Shown one piece after another: positions 1 to 5,743 of a stretch of DNA of 5,830 bases (the first letter of the stretch is position 1; every line of letters starts with the position of its first letter). Source of the stretch: JAVBQU01 sp031548675 (GTDB lineage: Bacteria > Bacteroidota > Bacteroidia > Bacteroidales > P3); contig JAVBQU010000039.1 of assembly GCA_031548675.1 (NCBI GenBank), forward strand, positions 1 to 5,830. Direction: 5' to 3'. Both the position numbers and the translations under genes were made by a program. A model generated the notes under the pieces. It had not been told where the DNA came from. It saw only the letters and a list, made by a program, of their open reading frames with translations, and did not search any database.

Positions 1-426
1 AATCTGCTCTATTCCCATTTCAGCTTCCTGATAATTGGTGTAGCTGAGTTCGATGGAAGGATTTCCGGTAATATTGTCTAAAACCAAACGGGCTTTAATT
101 CTGGCAATTAACTTCGACAGTTTTTTTAAGTAATCGGTCGAATGTTTTTTTTCATCCAATAAAATAGCACTACTCAATACCCTTACAAAATCCTGTAATG
201 AATTAGTTGCAAAAATATCCAAATATAATAAACGGTAATCAGTGTCTTTTAAGAGATGAAAAACATGTTTGATAAGTCCTGTTTTTCCTAAACGCCTGAT
301 GGATAATAAAGTTAAATTTCTTCTGTTTTGCAATGCAGAAATAATGCGATTGGTTTCTGCCTGCCTGTTACAAAAATAGGACGGGTTTATATATCCCGAA
401 ATTAGAAATGGATTTTCTATATTCAT
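1..426 (-). CDS. ATP-binding protein, archaeal-type AAA ATPase (ATPase_2-like), N-terminal part only
   Basis: An open frame of 142 codons starts at the ATG complementary to 424-426 and runs off the left edge without a stop. The protein begins MNIENPFLISGYINPSYFCN, then an acidic/basic stretch, then LTLLSIRRLGKTGLIKHVF at residues 38-56. This layout (NPF...GYI.P.YFC.R, a strand, then S-x-R-R-x-G-K-T) is typical of the ATPase_2 group of P-loop ATPases that is abundant in Bacteroidota. The Walker A loop is residues 42-49; its GKT is intact, but the usual first glycine is replaced by serine, which is common in this group. A hydrophobic strand (RLLYLDIFAT, residues 65-74) follows. Walker B, the arginine finger and any C-terminal helix-turn-helix or nuclease-like domain would lie outside the window, so the role is unknown. 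It has its own promoter and a repeat-rich leader. The fold call is confident; no specific function is claimed. Confidence 0.8.
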   Translation of the reverse strand, partial: MNIENPFLISGYINPSYFCNRQAETNRIISALQNRRNLTLLSIRRLGKTGLIKHVFHLLKDTDYRLLYLDIFATNSLQDFVRVLSSAILLDEKKHSTDYLKKLSKLIARIKARLVLDNITGNPSIELSYTNYQEAEMGIEQI

Positions 427-431
427 AGTTT

Positions 432-473
432 TTGCACTTTTTGTATTGCACTTTTAGTGTTATACTTTTTGTG
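432..473. repeat. Three 14-bp tandem repeats in the ATPase gene leader
   Basis: On the plus strand the units are TTGCACTTTTTGTA (432-445), TTGCACTTTTAGTG (446-459) and TTATACTTTTTGTG (460-473). The array fills the space between the -7 element and the start codon of the ATPase gene. It is bracketed by a perfect 9-bp inverted repeat, TTTTTGCAC (429-437) and GTGCAAAAA (471-479). The right arm overlaps the -7 element and the left arm lies next to the start codon. This placement would suit a repressor operator or a leader hairpin; which one is inference. Confidence 0.7.
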
Positions 474-505
474 CAAAAATATAGAATAATCAGTAATAAA
501 CCAAA
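474..505 (-). promoter_or_regulatory. Bacteroidota-type promoter of the ATPase gene
   Basis: On the minus strand a TATTTTTG (474-481) matches the -7 consensus TAnnTTTG exactly. A TTTG (502-505) lies 20 bp upstream of it, the standard spacing to the -33 element. The -7 element is 47 nt from the ATG. The promoter sits just downstream of the phoU stop, so the ATPase gene is probably transcribed separately from pstB-phoU, although no terminator is visible between them. Confidence 0.65.
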
Positions 506-520
506 TTTGTTTCAATGTAA

Positions 521-1186
521 TTATTTTTCTTTTCCATGTTTCAACACCTTGGCATCCACATAGAAAACAATTTCTTCTACAATATTACTGCAATGGTCGC
601 CGATGCGTTCGAGTTTACGAATCAGCAGTAAGAGCTTTAAGCCACAGCGAATTTGTGCCGGATTTTTTTCTAAATGCTCTGTTAAAACATAAATAGATTG
701 ATGATACAATTCATCAACTTCGTCGTCTTTTGCCAAAATTTTGCCTGATACTTTGGTACTTTCTGATTCGAGAGAGACAAAACTATCTGATAGCATTCCG
801 ATAAGGATATCAAATAATTTTTCCATTTGTAATTTGTCTAATAAATCGTTGCTGATTTTGTTACAATCATTATCTATTACATGGCGTGCAATTCCTTCAG
901 AAAAATCTCCGATACGTTCCAGCGTACTGCTTATTTTGATTAATGATAGAACTAGTCTTAAATCGATGGCCACGGGGCTGAATAATGCGATATAGTTTTC
1001 GCAGTCGCTGTCTATTTTTAATTCAAAAGCATCAACACGTTTTTCGCGGCTGACTACTTCCCGAGCTAATTCAATATCTTTATTAAAGAATGCTTGTTTG
1101 GCTTTTTCTAATTGGGATAATACCAATTTCCACATCTGGCTGACCTCTTCTTTGAGGGCTTGTAATTCTTTTTCTGTATGCTTCAT
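521..1186 (-). CDS. phoU: PhoU, phosphate signalling and transport regulator
   Basis: A 221-residue cytoplasmic all-helical protein of the usual PhoU length. It has two repeated PhoU domains. The first carries the acidic E48-x3-D52 signature, P71..R77 and LERIGD at 89-94. The second carries D154-x3-D158, P176..R180 and LERIGD at 192-197. In this family the acidic clusters with the ERIGD helices bind metal ions. PhoU dampens uptake through PstSCAB and keeps the PhoR-type histidine kinase inactive when phosphate is plentiful. The gene lies downstream of pstB in the same direction, 83 nt away, and I see no TAnnTTTG promoter between them, so it is probably the last gene of a pstB-phoU transcript. 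The start MKHTEKELQALKEEV puts the first helix where family members have it; the region before the ATG is A-rich with no Shine-Dalgarno sequence. Confidence 0.95.
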   Translation of the reverse strand: MKHTEKELQALKEEVSQMWKLVLSQLEKAKQAFFNKDIELAREVVSREKRVDAFELKIDSDCENYIALFSPVAIDLRLVLSLIKISSTLERIGDFSEGIARHVIDNDCNKISNDLLDKLQMEKLFDILIGMLSDSFVSLESESTKVSGKILAKDDEVDELYHQSIYVLTEHLEKNPAQIRCGLKLLLLIRKLERIGDHCSNIVEEIVFYVDAKVLKHGKEK

Positions 1187-1193
1187 AATTTTA

Positions 1194-1265
1194 ATTTCAA
1201 GATTTCAAATTTCAAGATTTTAAATTTCAGGTTCTAAGGTAATATTGAAACCTGAAACTTGAAAT
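1194..1265. repeat. 15-bp and 7-bp short repeats between pstB and phoU, forming an imperfect stem-loop
   Basis: Reading the plus strand, 1194-1208 (ATTTCAAGATTTCAA) and 1209-1223 (ATTTCAAGATTTTAA) are tandem 15-bp units differing at one base, with a partial third unit from 1224. On the right, 1245-1265 is three heptads: TTGAAAC, CTGAAAC, TTGAAAT. The two sides are complementary. TTTCAGGTT (1225-1233) pairs perfectly with AACCTGAAA (1249-1257), and the stem extends to 1217/1265 with two mismatches around a 15-nt loop. There is no T-run after the hairpin in the pstB-to-phoU direction, so it is not a typical terminator. It could set the relative amounts or stability of the two messages. Confidence 0.75.
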
Positions 1266-1269
1266 GGTT

Positions 1270-2016
1270 TTAACCGAATCTTCCTGTTATATAATTTTGA
1301 GTTTGCTCATTATCGGGATTAAGGAAGATTTTCTTTGTATCATTAAACTCGATGAGTTCGCCGAGCATAAAAAATCCTGTTTTATCGCTTATACGGGCAG
1401 CTTGCTGCATATTATGTGTAACGATAACAATAGTATACGTTTTTTTCAACGTATAAATAAGTTCTTCTATTTTAGCTGTTGAAATAGGGTCGAGAGCTGA
1501 TGCCGGTTCATCCATTAATAATATAGAGGGTGAAACAGCCAATGCCCGTGCTATGCAAAGCCGTTGTTGCTGTCCTCCGGAAAGTTCAAATGCCGATTTT
1601 TTTAGTTTGTCCTTTACTTCGTCCCACAATGCCGCTGCTTTTAATGATTCTTCAACTCTTTGGTGTATGAAAGCTTTATTCCCCATGCTGTTTACCCGCA
1701 ACCCGTATGCCACATTTTCGAAAATGGATTTTGGAAAGGGATTGGGCTTTTGAAAAACCATGCCGACTTTCTTTCGTAATTCGTCTACCTGAAATGATTT
1801 ATGATAAATATCCTTACCATCAATCAAACATGTTCCTGTGTGGGAAGTATCATCTATTAAATCGTTCATGCGGTTAAAGAGCCGGAGAAATGTTGATTTT
1901 CCACAACCGGAAGGTCCTATTAGAGCTGTAACGGTATGGGCATCCATATTCATGCTTATATTTTTTAAAGCATGAAAATTGCCATAATAAAAATCTATGT
2001 TTTGGGTCTCTATCAT
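1270..2016 (-). CDS. pstB: PstB, ATPase subunit of the phosphate ABC transporter
   Basis: At 248 residues this is a full-length PstB-type ABC ATPase. It has Walker A GPSGCGKST (34-42), a PstB-style Q-loop VGMVFQKPNPFPKSI (84-98), signature LSGGQQQR (145-152), Walker B ILLMDEPASALDP (165-177) with catalytic E170, and H-loop H201. The phrases FNRMND after Walker A, QKPNPFPKSI, and the C-terminal LNPDNEQTQNYITGRFG mark it as a phosphate importer rather than another ABC ATPase. A dimer on the inner face of the membrane would hydrolyse ATP to drive phosphate import through PstC and PstA, with PstS as binding protein. Those three genes are not upstream here: the next gene is an unrelated one, 263 bp away. 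The transporter is therefore split across the genome, or this copy is a rearranged unit. The start gives the usual family N-terminus (MIETQNIDFYYGNFHALKNIS). Confidence 0.96.
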   Translation of the reverse strand: MIETQNIDFYYGNFHALKNISMNMDAHTVTALIGPSGCGKSTFLRLFNRMNDLIDDTSHTGTCLIDGKDIYHKSFQVDELRKKVGMVFQKPNPFPKSIFENVAYGLRVNSMGNKAFIHQRVEESLKAAALWDEVKDKLKKSAFELSGGQQQRLCIARALAVSPSILLMDEPASALDPISTAKIEELIYTLKKTYTIVIVTHNMQQAARISDKTGFFMLGELIEFNDTKKIFLNPDNEQTQNYITGRFG

Positions 2017-2035
2017 TCTATGTATTTTTACGATG

Positions 2036-2068
2036 CAAAATTAACCATAGTGCATTACAAACCGGAAA
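2036..2068 (-). promoter_or_regulatory. Putative promoter of pstB-phoU
   Basis: On the minus strand TAATTTTG (2036-2043) matches the TAnnTTTG -7 consensus exactly, 19 nt before the pstB ATG. The upstream element is weaker: TTTC (2065-2068) at 21-bp spacing instead of TTTG. The expected transcript would have a leader of roughly a dozen nucleotides. A promoter here fits with pstB having no transporter gene upstream. Confidence 0.5.
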
Positions 2069-2069
2069 C

Positions 2070-2091
2070 ACAATTGTTACAAAATGGTTAA
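2070..2091 (-). promoter_or_regulatory. PHO-box-like 11-bp direct repeat upstream of pstB
   Basis: On the minus strand TTAACCATTTT (2081-2091) is followed directly by GTAACAATTGT (2070-2080). The two agree at 8 of 11 positions. Two 7-bp blocks each followed by a 4-bp AT-rich spacer is the layout of PhoB/PhoP boxes in well-studied bacteria, and the repeat sits just upstream of the -33 region of the pstB promoter, where an activator would bind. The match to any defined Bacteroidota PHO box is unverified, so this is a tentative call. Confidence 0.3.
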
Positions 2092-2279
2092 GATTAAAAT
2101 AGTAAATAAAATTCACTAATATTGATATTAAACAAACAATTTACCTAATTGGCTTTTTGTTTAATAACTTATGGAACCTTATTTACATGTAATTATTATA
2201 AATAGACTGATACGGAGTGTATTATATACTTATGGGAAGGATTTTTCAGTAATATTTTGTAAAGAAGGATAGGGGGAAA
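2092..2279. other. AT-rich non-coding gap between the DUF4159 gene and the pstB upstream region
   Basis: No convincing reading frame, RNA gene or remnant of pstA or pstC is visible here. The only notable structure is a 10-bp palindrome TTACATGTAA (2183-2192). No hairpin followed by a T-run is seen after the DUF4159 gene, so where the rsmE transcript ends is unclear. Confidence 0.5.
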
Positions 2280-2930
2280 TTAATATGAGAAAACGTACTG
2301 GATAATATCAGCACCCATTCTTAAAGCTTTTTGTCTGGTTTCTTCTGAATCTTGATGTACTTCTGGGTCTTCCCAGCCGTCGCCTAAATCGCATTCGTAA
2401 TCGTAGAAACAAATTAACCGCCCTTCCCAAATGAGACCAAAACCCTGAGGTCTTTTTCCGTCGTGTTCGTGGATTTTAGGTAATCCGTTCGAAAACGGAT
2501 ATTTTTGATGATAAATGGGGTGGGAAAAGGGGAGTTCTACAAAATCCAGTTCGGGAAATACCTTTTTCATTTGCTGGCGGATAAATTTATCTAAACCGTA
2601 ATTATCGGAAACATGCAGAAATCCTCCGCCAATTAAATAATTCCGAAGATTTTTAATTTCTTGTTCTGAGAAAACAATATTTCCATGTCCTGTAGCGTGA
2701 ACAAATGGATAATTAAATAAATCGGGACTGCCTACATCAACTGTAGCATAATCTTTTTGTAAAGTAGTTCCCAAATTTTTATTACAAAAAGCAATTAAAT
2801 TTGTGAGCGAAGTAGGATTGGCGTACCAATCTCCTCCTCCGTTGTATTTTAACAAGGCAATAGAGGTAGTTTGGGACATTACTAAACTAATGGGTAATAA
2901 AAATAGAAAACACAACAATAATTTTTTCAT
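2280..2930 (-). CDS. Secreted DUF4159 domain protein
   Basis: A 216-residue protein of unknown function. It starts with a signal peptide: MKK, a hydrophobic core LLLCFLFLLPISLV, then a likely signal peptidase I cut in VMS|Q (after residue 19), which leaves an N-terminal glutamine as is frequent in Bacteroidota. There is no lipobox cysteine, so periplasmic export is expected. The mature part is one DUF4159 domain: KYNGGGDWYANPTSL (28-42), ATGHGNIVFSEQE (78-90), GGGFLHVSDNYG (101-112) and CDLGDGWEDP (180-188). The domain is thought to have a glutamine-amidotransferase-like flavodoxin fold; no catalytic triad can be assigned from the sequence alone. The frame stays open upstream to ATGs at 2960 and 2975, but these lie in or against the end of rsmE and would bury the signal peptide behind 10-15 residues, so the start at 2930 is preferred. 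It follows rsmE by 19 nt and is probably co-transcribed. Confidence 0.88.
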   Translation of the reverse strand: MKKLLLCFLFLLPISLVMSQTTSIALLKYNGGGDWYANPTSLTNLIAFCNKNLGTTLQKDYATVDVGSPDLFNYPFVHATGHGNIVFSEQEIKNLRNYLIGGGFLHVSDNYGLDKFIRQQMKKVFPELDFVELPFSHPIYHQKYPFSNGLPKIHEHDGKRPQGFGLIWEGRLICFYDYECDLGDGWEDPEVHQDSEETRQKALRMGADIIQYVFSY

Positions 2931-2949
2931 TGGAAATAAATCTATTTTT

Positions 2950-3654
2950 TTATAATTCATTGATAAAATACACACTTTGACATGCGGTTAATGCAGCCGT
3001 TTCGGTTCGCAATCTGCTTTGTCCCATAGTTATTGGTGTGAATTTTTGCTCTAAAGCAAGTTCTACTTCTTTCGCACTAAAATCGCCTTCAGGTCCGATG
3101 ACAACTAAAACATCATCGCCTTTTTGAAAAGCATTTTTTATAGAGATTCTTTCGGCTCCATCGCAATAAGCGATTAATTTTTTTGATGAAAAATTCTGTT
3201 TCAAAAAATCTTTCAACTTCACAGGCTCGTGTAGTACCGGATGATAAGCTTTTAGCGATTGTTTTACTGCTGATGAAATAATTTTTTCCAACCTATCTAA
3301 ACGCAACTCGGCTCTTACTGAATGTTCGCATATAATCGGGGTTATTTCATCGATTCCGATTTCGGTAGCTTTTTCTAAAAACCATTCTAAACGAGCCATA
3401 TTTTTGGTTGGAGCAATGGCTATATGTAATTTGTAATTTCGTTTTTCATACTCTTTAAAAACTTCTTGTACCTGAACTTCGCAATGCTTTGGGTCGGCAA
3501 TTGTAATTTTACACTGATATAAATTTCCGATGCCATCGGTCAGGAAAATTTTATCGCCAAGCTGCAACCGTAATACTTTTATACAATGCTGCGATTCTTC
3601 TTTATTAAGAATGTAACAATCTGAAATTAAATCTGGTGTATAAAAAAGATGCAT
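2950..3654 (-). CDS. rsmE: RsmE, 16S rRNA (uracil-1498-N3)-methyltransferase
   Basis: At 234 residues this is a normal-length RsmE. The enzyme uses S-adenosylmethionine to methylate N3 of U1498 of 16S rRNA in the assembled small subunit, near the decoding centre. The N-terminal PUA-like RNA-binding part (about 1-70) contains SQHCIKVLRLQLGDKIFLTDG. The C-terminal SPOUT (alpha/beta-knot) methyltransferase part follows. Family motifs are ARLEWFLEKATEIGIDEITP (87-106), GPEGDFS (187-193) and LRTETAA (215-221); the last two form the cofactor pocket in the knot. The Bacteroidota form KQSLKAYHPVL replaces the EQCGR block of enterobacterial enzymes. The ATG lies next to the intergenic region shared with pckA, and the DUF4159 gene follows directly. 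Confidence 0.95.
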   Translation of the reverse strand: MHLFYTPDLISDCYILNKEESQHCIKVLRLQLGDKIFLTDGIGNLYQCKITIADPKHCEVQVQEVFKEYEKRNYKLHIAIAPTKNMARLEWFLEKATEIGIDEITPIICEHSVRAELRLDRLEKIISSAVKQSLKAYHPVLHEPVKLKDFLKQNFSSKKLIAYCDGAERISIKNAFQKGDDVLVVIGPEGDFSAKEVELALEQKFTPITMGQSRLRTETAALTACQSVYFINEL

Positions 3655-3679
3655 GAGTGTTGTAAAAATTATACAGCGT

Positions 3680-3706
3680 TTAACAATTTGGTCGTTTAAT
3701 TGTTAA
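3680..3706. promoter_or_regulatory. Perfect 9-bp inverted repeat ahead of rsmE
   Basis: TTAACAATT (3680-3688) and AATTGTTAA (3698-3706) are exact inverted copies around a 9-bp spacer. The element lies 26-52 nt upstream of the rsmE start and about 160 nt upstream of pckA, so it would overlap the rsmE promoter region. The symmetry and spacing suit a dimeric regulator binding site. No regulator is assigned. Confidence 0.4.
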
Positions 3707-3720
3707 TTTCGTACTAAATC

Positions 3721-3747
3721 GCAATGTCAATTGGGAAAACCCATTGC
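3721..3747. promoter_or_regulatory. GC-tipped inverted repeat in the rsmE-pckA intergenic region
   Basis: CAATTGGG (3728-3735) and CCCATTG (3740-3746) can pair around an AAAA loop with one bulged T. Alternatively GCAATG (3721-3726) pairs with CATTGC (3742-3747). It stands out in AT-rich surroundings midway between the divergent genes. It could be an operator or a leader hairpin. There is no T-run beside it on either strand, so a terminator is unlikely. Confidence 0.4.
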
Positions 3748-3851
3748 AAAGATAAGGAATATTTATGCTAACATCATAGTATAAATACACAGAAACCAAT
3801 TTATAACATGATTATCATCAATGTAAATAAAGTGTTTTGATGATGATTAAA

Positions 3852-3856
3852 AAGGA
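3852..3856 (+). promoter_or_regulatory. Shine-Dalgarno sequence deciding the pckA start
   Basis: AAGGA at 3852-3856 sits 7 nt before the ATG at 3864, close to the best spacing. The in-frame upstream candidates (TTG at 3837, ATG at 3840 and 3843) have no such motif. This supports 3864 as the start even though Shine-Dalgarno motifs are uncommon in this phylum. Confidence 0.6.
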
Positions 3857-3863
3857 AATCGAA

Positions 3864-5483
3864 ATGAAAACCATAGATAAACAAAAACAGTTATTTTTAG
3901 ATAGTCTTAATGCTAATCCGGCAACAGTTCATTGGAACCTATCGCCAACAGAACTTATTGAAAGGGCTGTTCAAACGGGTGAAGGCGTTTTAGTTGATAG
4001 CGGAGCTTTGGCAATTGATACAGGCGAATTTACAGGGCGTTCTCCTAAGGATAAATTTGTAGTTTGTGATGATATTACTGAAAATACGGTTTGGTGGGGA
4101 GAAATCAATCATAAAATTTCGCCTGAAAAATTTGATATACTGCATAATGATATGCTGCAATATTTGGATGGGGATGAAATTTATGTTAGAGATTCGTATG
4201 CGTGTGCAGACCCAAAATACCGTATTAATGTTCGTTTGGTAAGCGAATATGCTTATCAAAATTTGTTTGCATCTAATTTATTTTTAAGACCAACGGAAAA
4301 GGAATTATTGGATTTTGAACATGAGTGGCTGATTTTAGCTATTCCGAGTTTTAAAGCCAATCCGGCAAAACATGGCACAAGGCAGTATAATTTTACGATT
4401 ATTAATTTTACAAAGAAACTAATTTTAATAGGGGGGAGTGCTTATACCGGTGAAATCAAAAAATCTATTTTCAGTGTGCTTAATTTTACTTTGCCTTTGC
4501 AAGAAAATGTTTTGAGCATGCACTGTTCCGCTAATATTGGCAAAGATGGCGATACTGCTGTATTTTTCGGACTTTCCGGCACTGGTAAAACCACATTATC
4601 GGCAGTTCCGGATCGTGCACTAATTGGCGATGATGAGCATGCTTGGTATGGAGATACTGTATTTAATCTTGAAGGTGGATGCTATGCTAAGTGTGTTGGA
4701 TTAACTGCTGAACGCGAGCCTCAAATTTATAAGGCTATTAAATATGGTTCGTTGTTGGAAAATGTAAGATGTTTTCCGGGTACAAAGACCGTAGATTATA
4801 ATAATACTGAAGTTACTGAAAATACAAGGGTTTCATATCCTATTGATTTTGTTGACGGGATTGCGAAAGGTTCGGTGGGGCACAATTGTAGAAATATATT
4901 TTTTCTTACAGCGGATGCCTTTGGGGTACTGCCTCCGATTTCAAAATTGACTAAGGGGCAGGCTATGTTCCATTTTATTTCGGGTTATACAGCTAAAGTA
5001 GCCGGAACGGAAGCGGGAGTTATTGAGCCTCAATCTACTTTTTCGGCTTGTTTTGGAAAGGCATTTTTACCTTTGCATCCCACAATTTATGCTCATTTGC
5101 TAGGCGAAAAGATTGAAGAAAATAATGTGAACATCTGGCTGGTAAATACCGGATGGACAGGTGGTCCTTACGGAATAGGCTCCCGCATGAAATTAGCCTA
5201 TACACGGGCTATGATTGCTGCTGCTTTAGATGGTTCTTTAGCAAAAGTTGATTATGTAGCTGATGCTATTTTCGGCTTGGGAATACCACTTTCTTGCCCG
5301 AATGTGCCGTCTGAAATATTGAATCCTCGTAATACATGGGCAGATGCCTCGCAATATGATAAAAAGGCTCATGAATTAGCTCAAAAGTTTGTTACTAATT
5401 TTAATGAGTTTTTGGATGTAGCATCTGATGAAATGAAAGAAGCTATGCCGAAAGTCCAAGAAAAGAAAGTGATGTTTGCATAA
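3864..5483 (+). CDS. pckA: Phosphoenolpyruvate carboxykinase (ATP)
   Basis: A 539-residue ATP-type PEP carboxykinase, the usual family length. It interconverts oxaloacetate + ATP with PEP + CO2 + ADP in the cytoplasm: gluconeogenic, or CO2-fixing toward succinate in fermenting Bacteroidota. Visible motifs from the ATG at 3864: FTGRSPKDKF (56-65) with substrate-binding Arg59; YTGEIKKSIFSVLN (194-207) with active-site lysines 199-200; MHCSAN with metal-ligand His220; kinase-1a P-loop GLSGTGKTT (236-244); kinase-2 LIGDDEHAW (253-261) with metal-binding aspartates; ENTRVSYPID with Arg322; and the adenine-pocket region VNTGWTGGPYGIGSRM (427-442). All key residues are present and the gene is intact. 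The frame is open upstream to TTG 3837 and ATGs 3840/3843, but the Shine-Dalgarno motif and family N-terminus favour 3864. It is transcribed alone, divergently from rsmE, and ends at a strong terminator. No exact TAnnTTTG promoter is seen upstream. Confidence 0.97.
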   Translation: MKTIDKQKQLFLDSLNANPATVHWNLSPTELIERAVQTGEGVLVDSGALAIDTGEFTGRSPKDKFVVCDDITENTVWWGEINHKISPEKFDILHNDMLQYLDGDEIYVRDSYACADPKYRINVRLVSEYAYQNLFASNLFLRPTEKELLDFEHEWLILAIPSFKANPAKHGTRQYNFTIINFTKKLILIGGSAYTGEIKKSIFSVLNFTLPLQENVLSMHCSANIGKDGDTAVFFGLSGTGKTTLSAVPDRALIGDDEHAWYGDTVFNLEGGCYAKCVGLTAEREPQIYKAIKYGSLLENVRCFPGTKTVDYNNTEVTENTRVSYPIDFVDGIAKGSVGHNCRNIFFLTADAFGVLPPISKLTKGQAMFHFISGYTAKVAGTEAGVIEPQSTFSACFGKAFLPLHPTIYAHLLGEKIEENNVNIWLVNTGWTGGPYGIGSRMKLAYTRAMIAAALDGSLAKVDYVADAIFGLGIPLSCPNVPSEILNPRNTWADASQYDKKAHELAQKFVTNFNEFLDVASDEMKEAMPKVQEKKVMFA

Positions 5484-5512
5484 TTTTTTTGGATTTGATT
5501 TTGGAATTTTCT

Positions 5513-5557
5513 AATAGGATTGCTTAAAATAAGTTTTTTGAACAATCCTATTTTTTT
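5513..5557 (+). terminator. Intrinsic terminator of pckA
   Basis: AATAGGATTG (5513-5522) pairs perfectly with CAATCCTATT (5543-5552). After one mismatch, a weaker AT-rich inner stem extends it. The run of seven T begins at 5551. It lies 30 nt after the pckA stop, the classic hairpin plus U-tract arrangement for rho-independent termination. Confidence 0.88.
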
Positions 5558-5692
5558 ATGTGATGTAGTTCTCTGATTGAAATTTGAATAAAAATGATAT
5601 AAATTTCCTGATTAGTAGTTGCTTAAAACAATTTTGATTTATCTTAAAAGATAAAAATCTTTACATGTATTAGTTTTGTTATCATTTTTATT

Positions 5693-5705
5693 ACGTTAAC
5701 GTTAA
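5693..5705. promoter_or_regulatory. Overlapping palindromes, candidate operator
   Basis: ACGTTAACGT (5693-5702) and TTAACGTTAA (5696-5705) are each perfect 10-bp palindromes that overlap. They lie about 30 bp upstream of the -7 element, next to the expected -33 position. Short palindromes centred on CG or TTAA are typical of LacI-family and similar dimeric regulators. The identity of the regulator is not shown. Confidence 0.4.
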
Positions 5706-5735
5706 ACAACATTATTATATTCTTATTTTATGTCG

Positions 5736-5743
5736 TATATTTG
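5736..5743 (+). promoter_or_regulatory. Bacteroidota-type -7 promoter element
   Basis: TATATTTG matches TAnnTTTG exactly and is followed by a GC-containing initiation region. The -33 position, about 20 bp upstream, holds only TTAT (5712-5715), a weak match that would suit a promoter depending on an activator. Transcription from here would give a leader of about 60 nt before the ATG at 5813. Confidence 0.55.

Noticed and set aside
741..995. Plus-strand frame of 84 codons
   Set aside because: It lies wholly inside phoU on the opposite strand, and its translation shows no family features, while phoU matches its family throughout.
1194..1265. CRISPR-like array
   Set aside because: Units are only 7-15 bp, contiguous and without unique spacers; this is a short tandem repeat and hairpin.
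1264..1753. Plus-strand frames at 1264-1482 and 1553-1753
   Set aside because: Both are antisense to well-conserved parts of pstB and have no recognisable protein features.
2183..2192. Palindrome TTACATGTAA, with a related TACATGTA at 5662-5669
   Set aside because: Two short AT-rich palindromes of this size can arise by chance in non-coding DNA, and neither sits at a defined position relative to a promoter.
2931..2975. Upstream starts for the DUF4159 gene at 2960 and 2975
   Set aside because: They abut or overlap the end of rsmE and would place 10-15 residues in front of a textbook signal peptide beginning MKKLLL.
3664..3671. TAATTTTT on the minus strand as an rsmE -7 element
   Set aside because: It lacks the final G, has no TTTG about 20 bp upstream, and lies only 9 nt from the ATG, so the case is too weak to annotate.
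3704..3711. TAATTTCG as a pckA -7 element
   Set aside because: It has one mismatch to TAnnTTTG, and the nearest TTTG (3687-3690) is only 13 bp upstream rather than about 20.
3990..4259. Minus-strand frame of 89 codons
   Set aside because: It is antisense to the conserved N-terminal part of pckA and looks like chance openness in AT-rich DNA.
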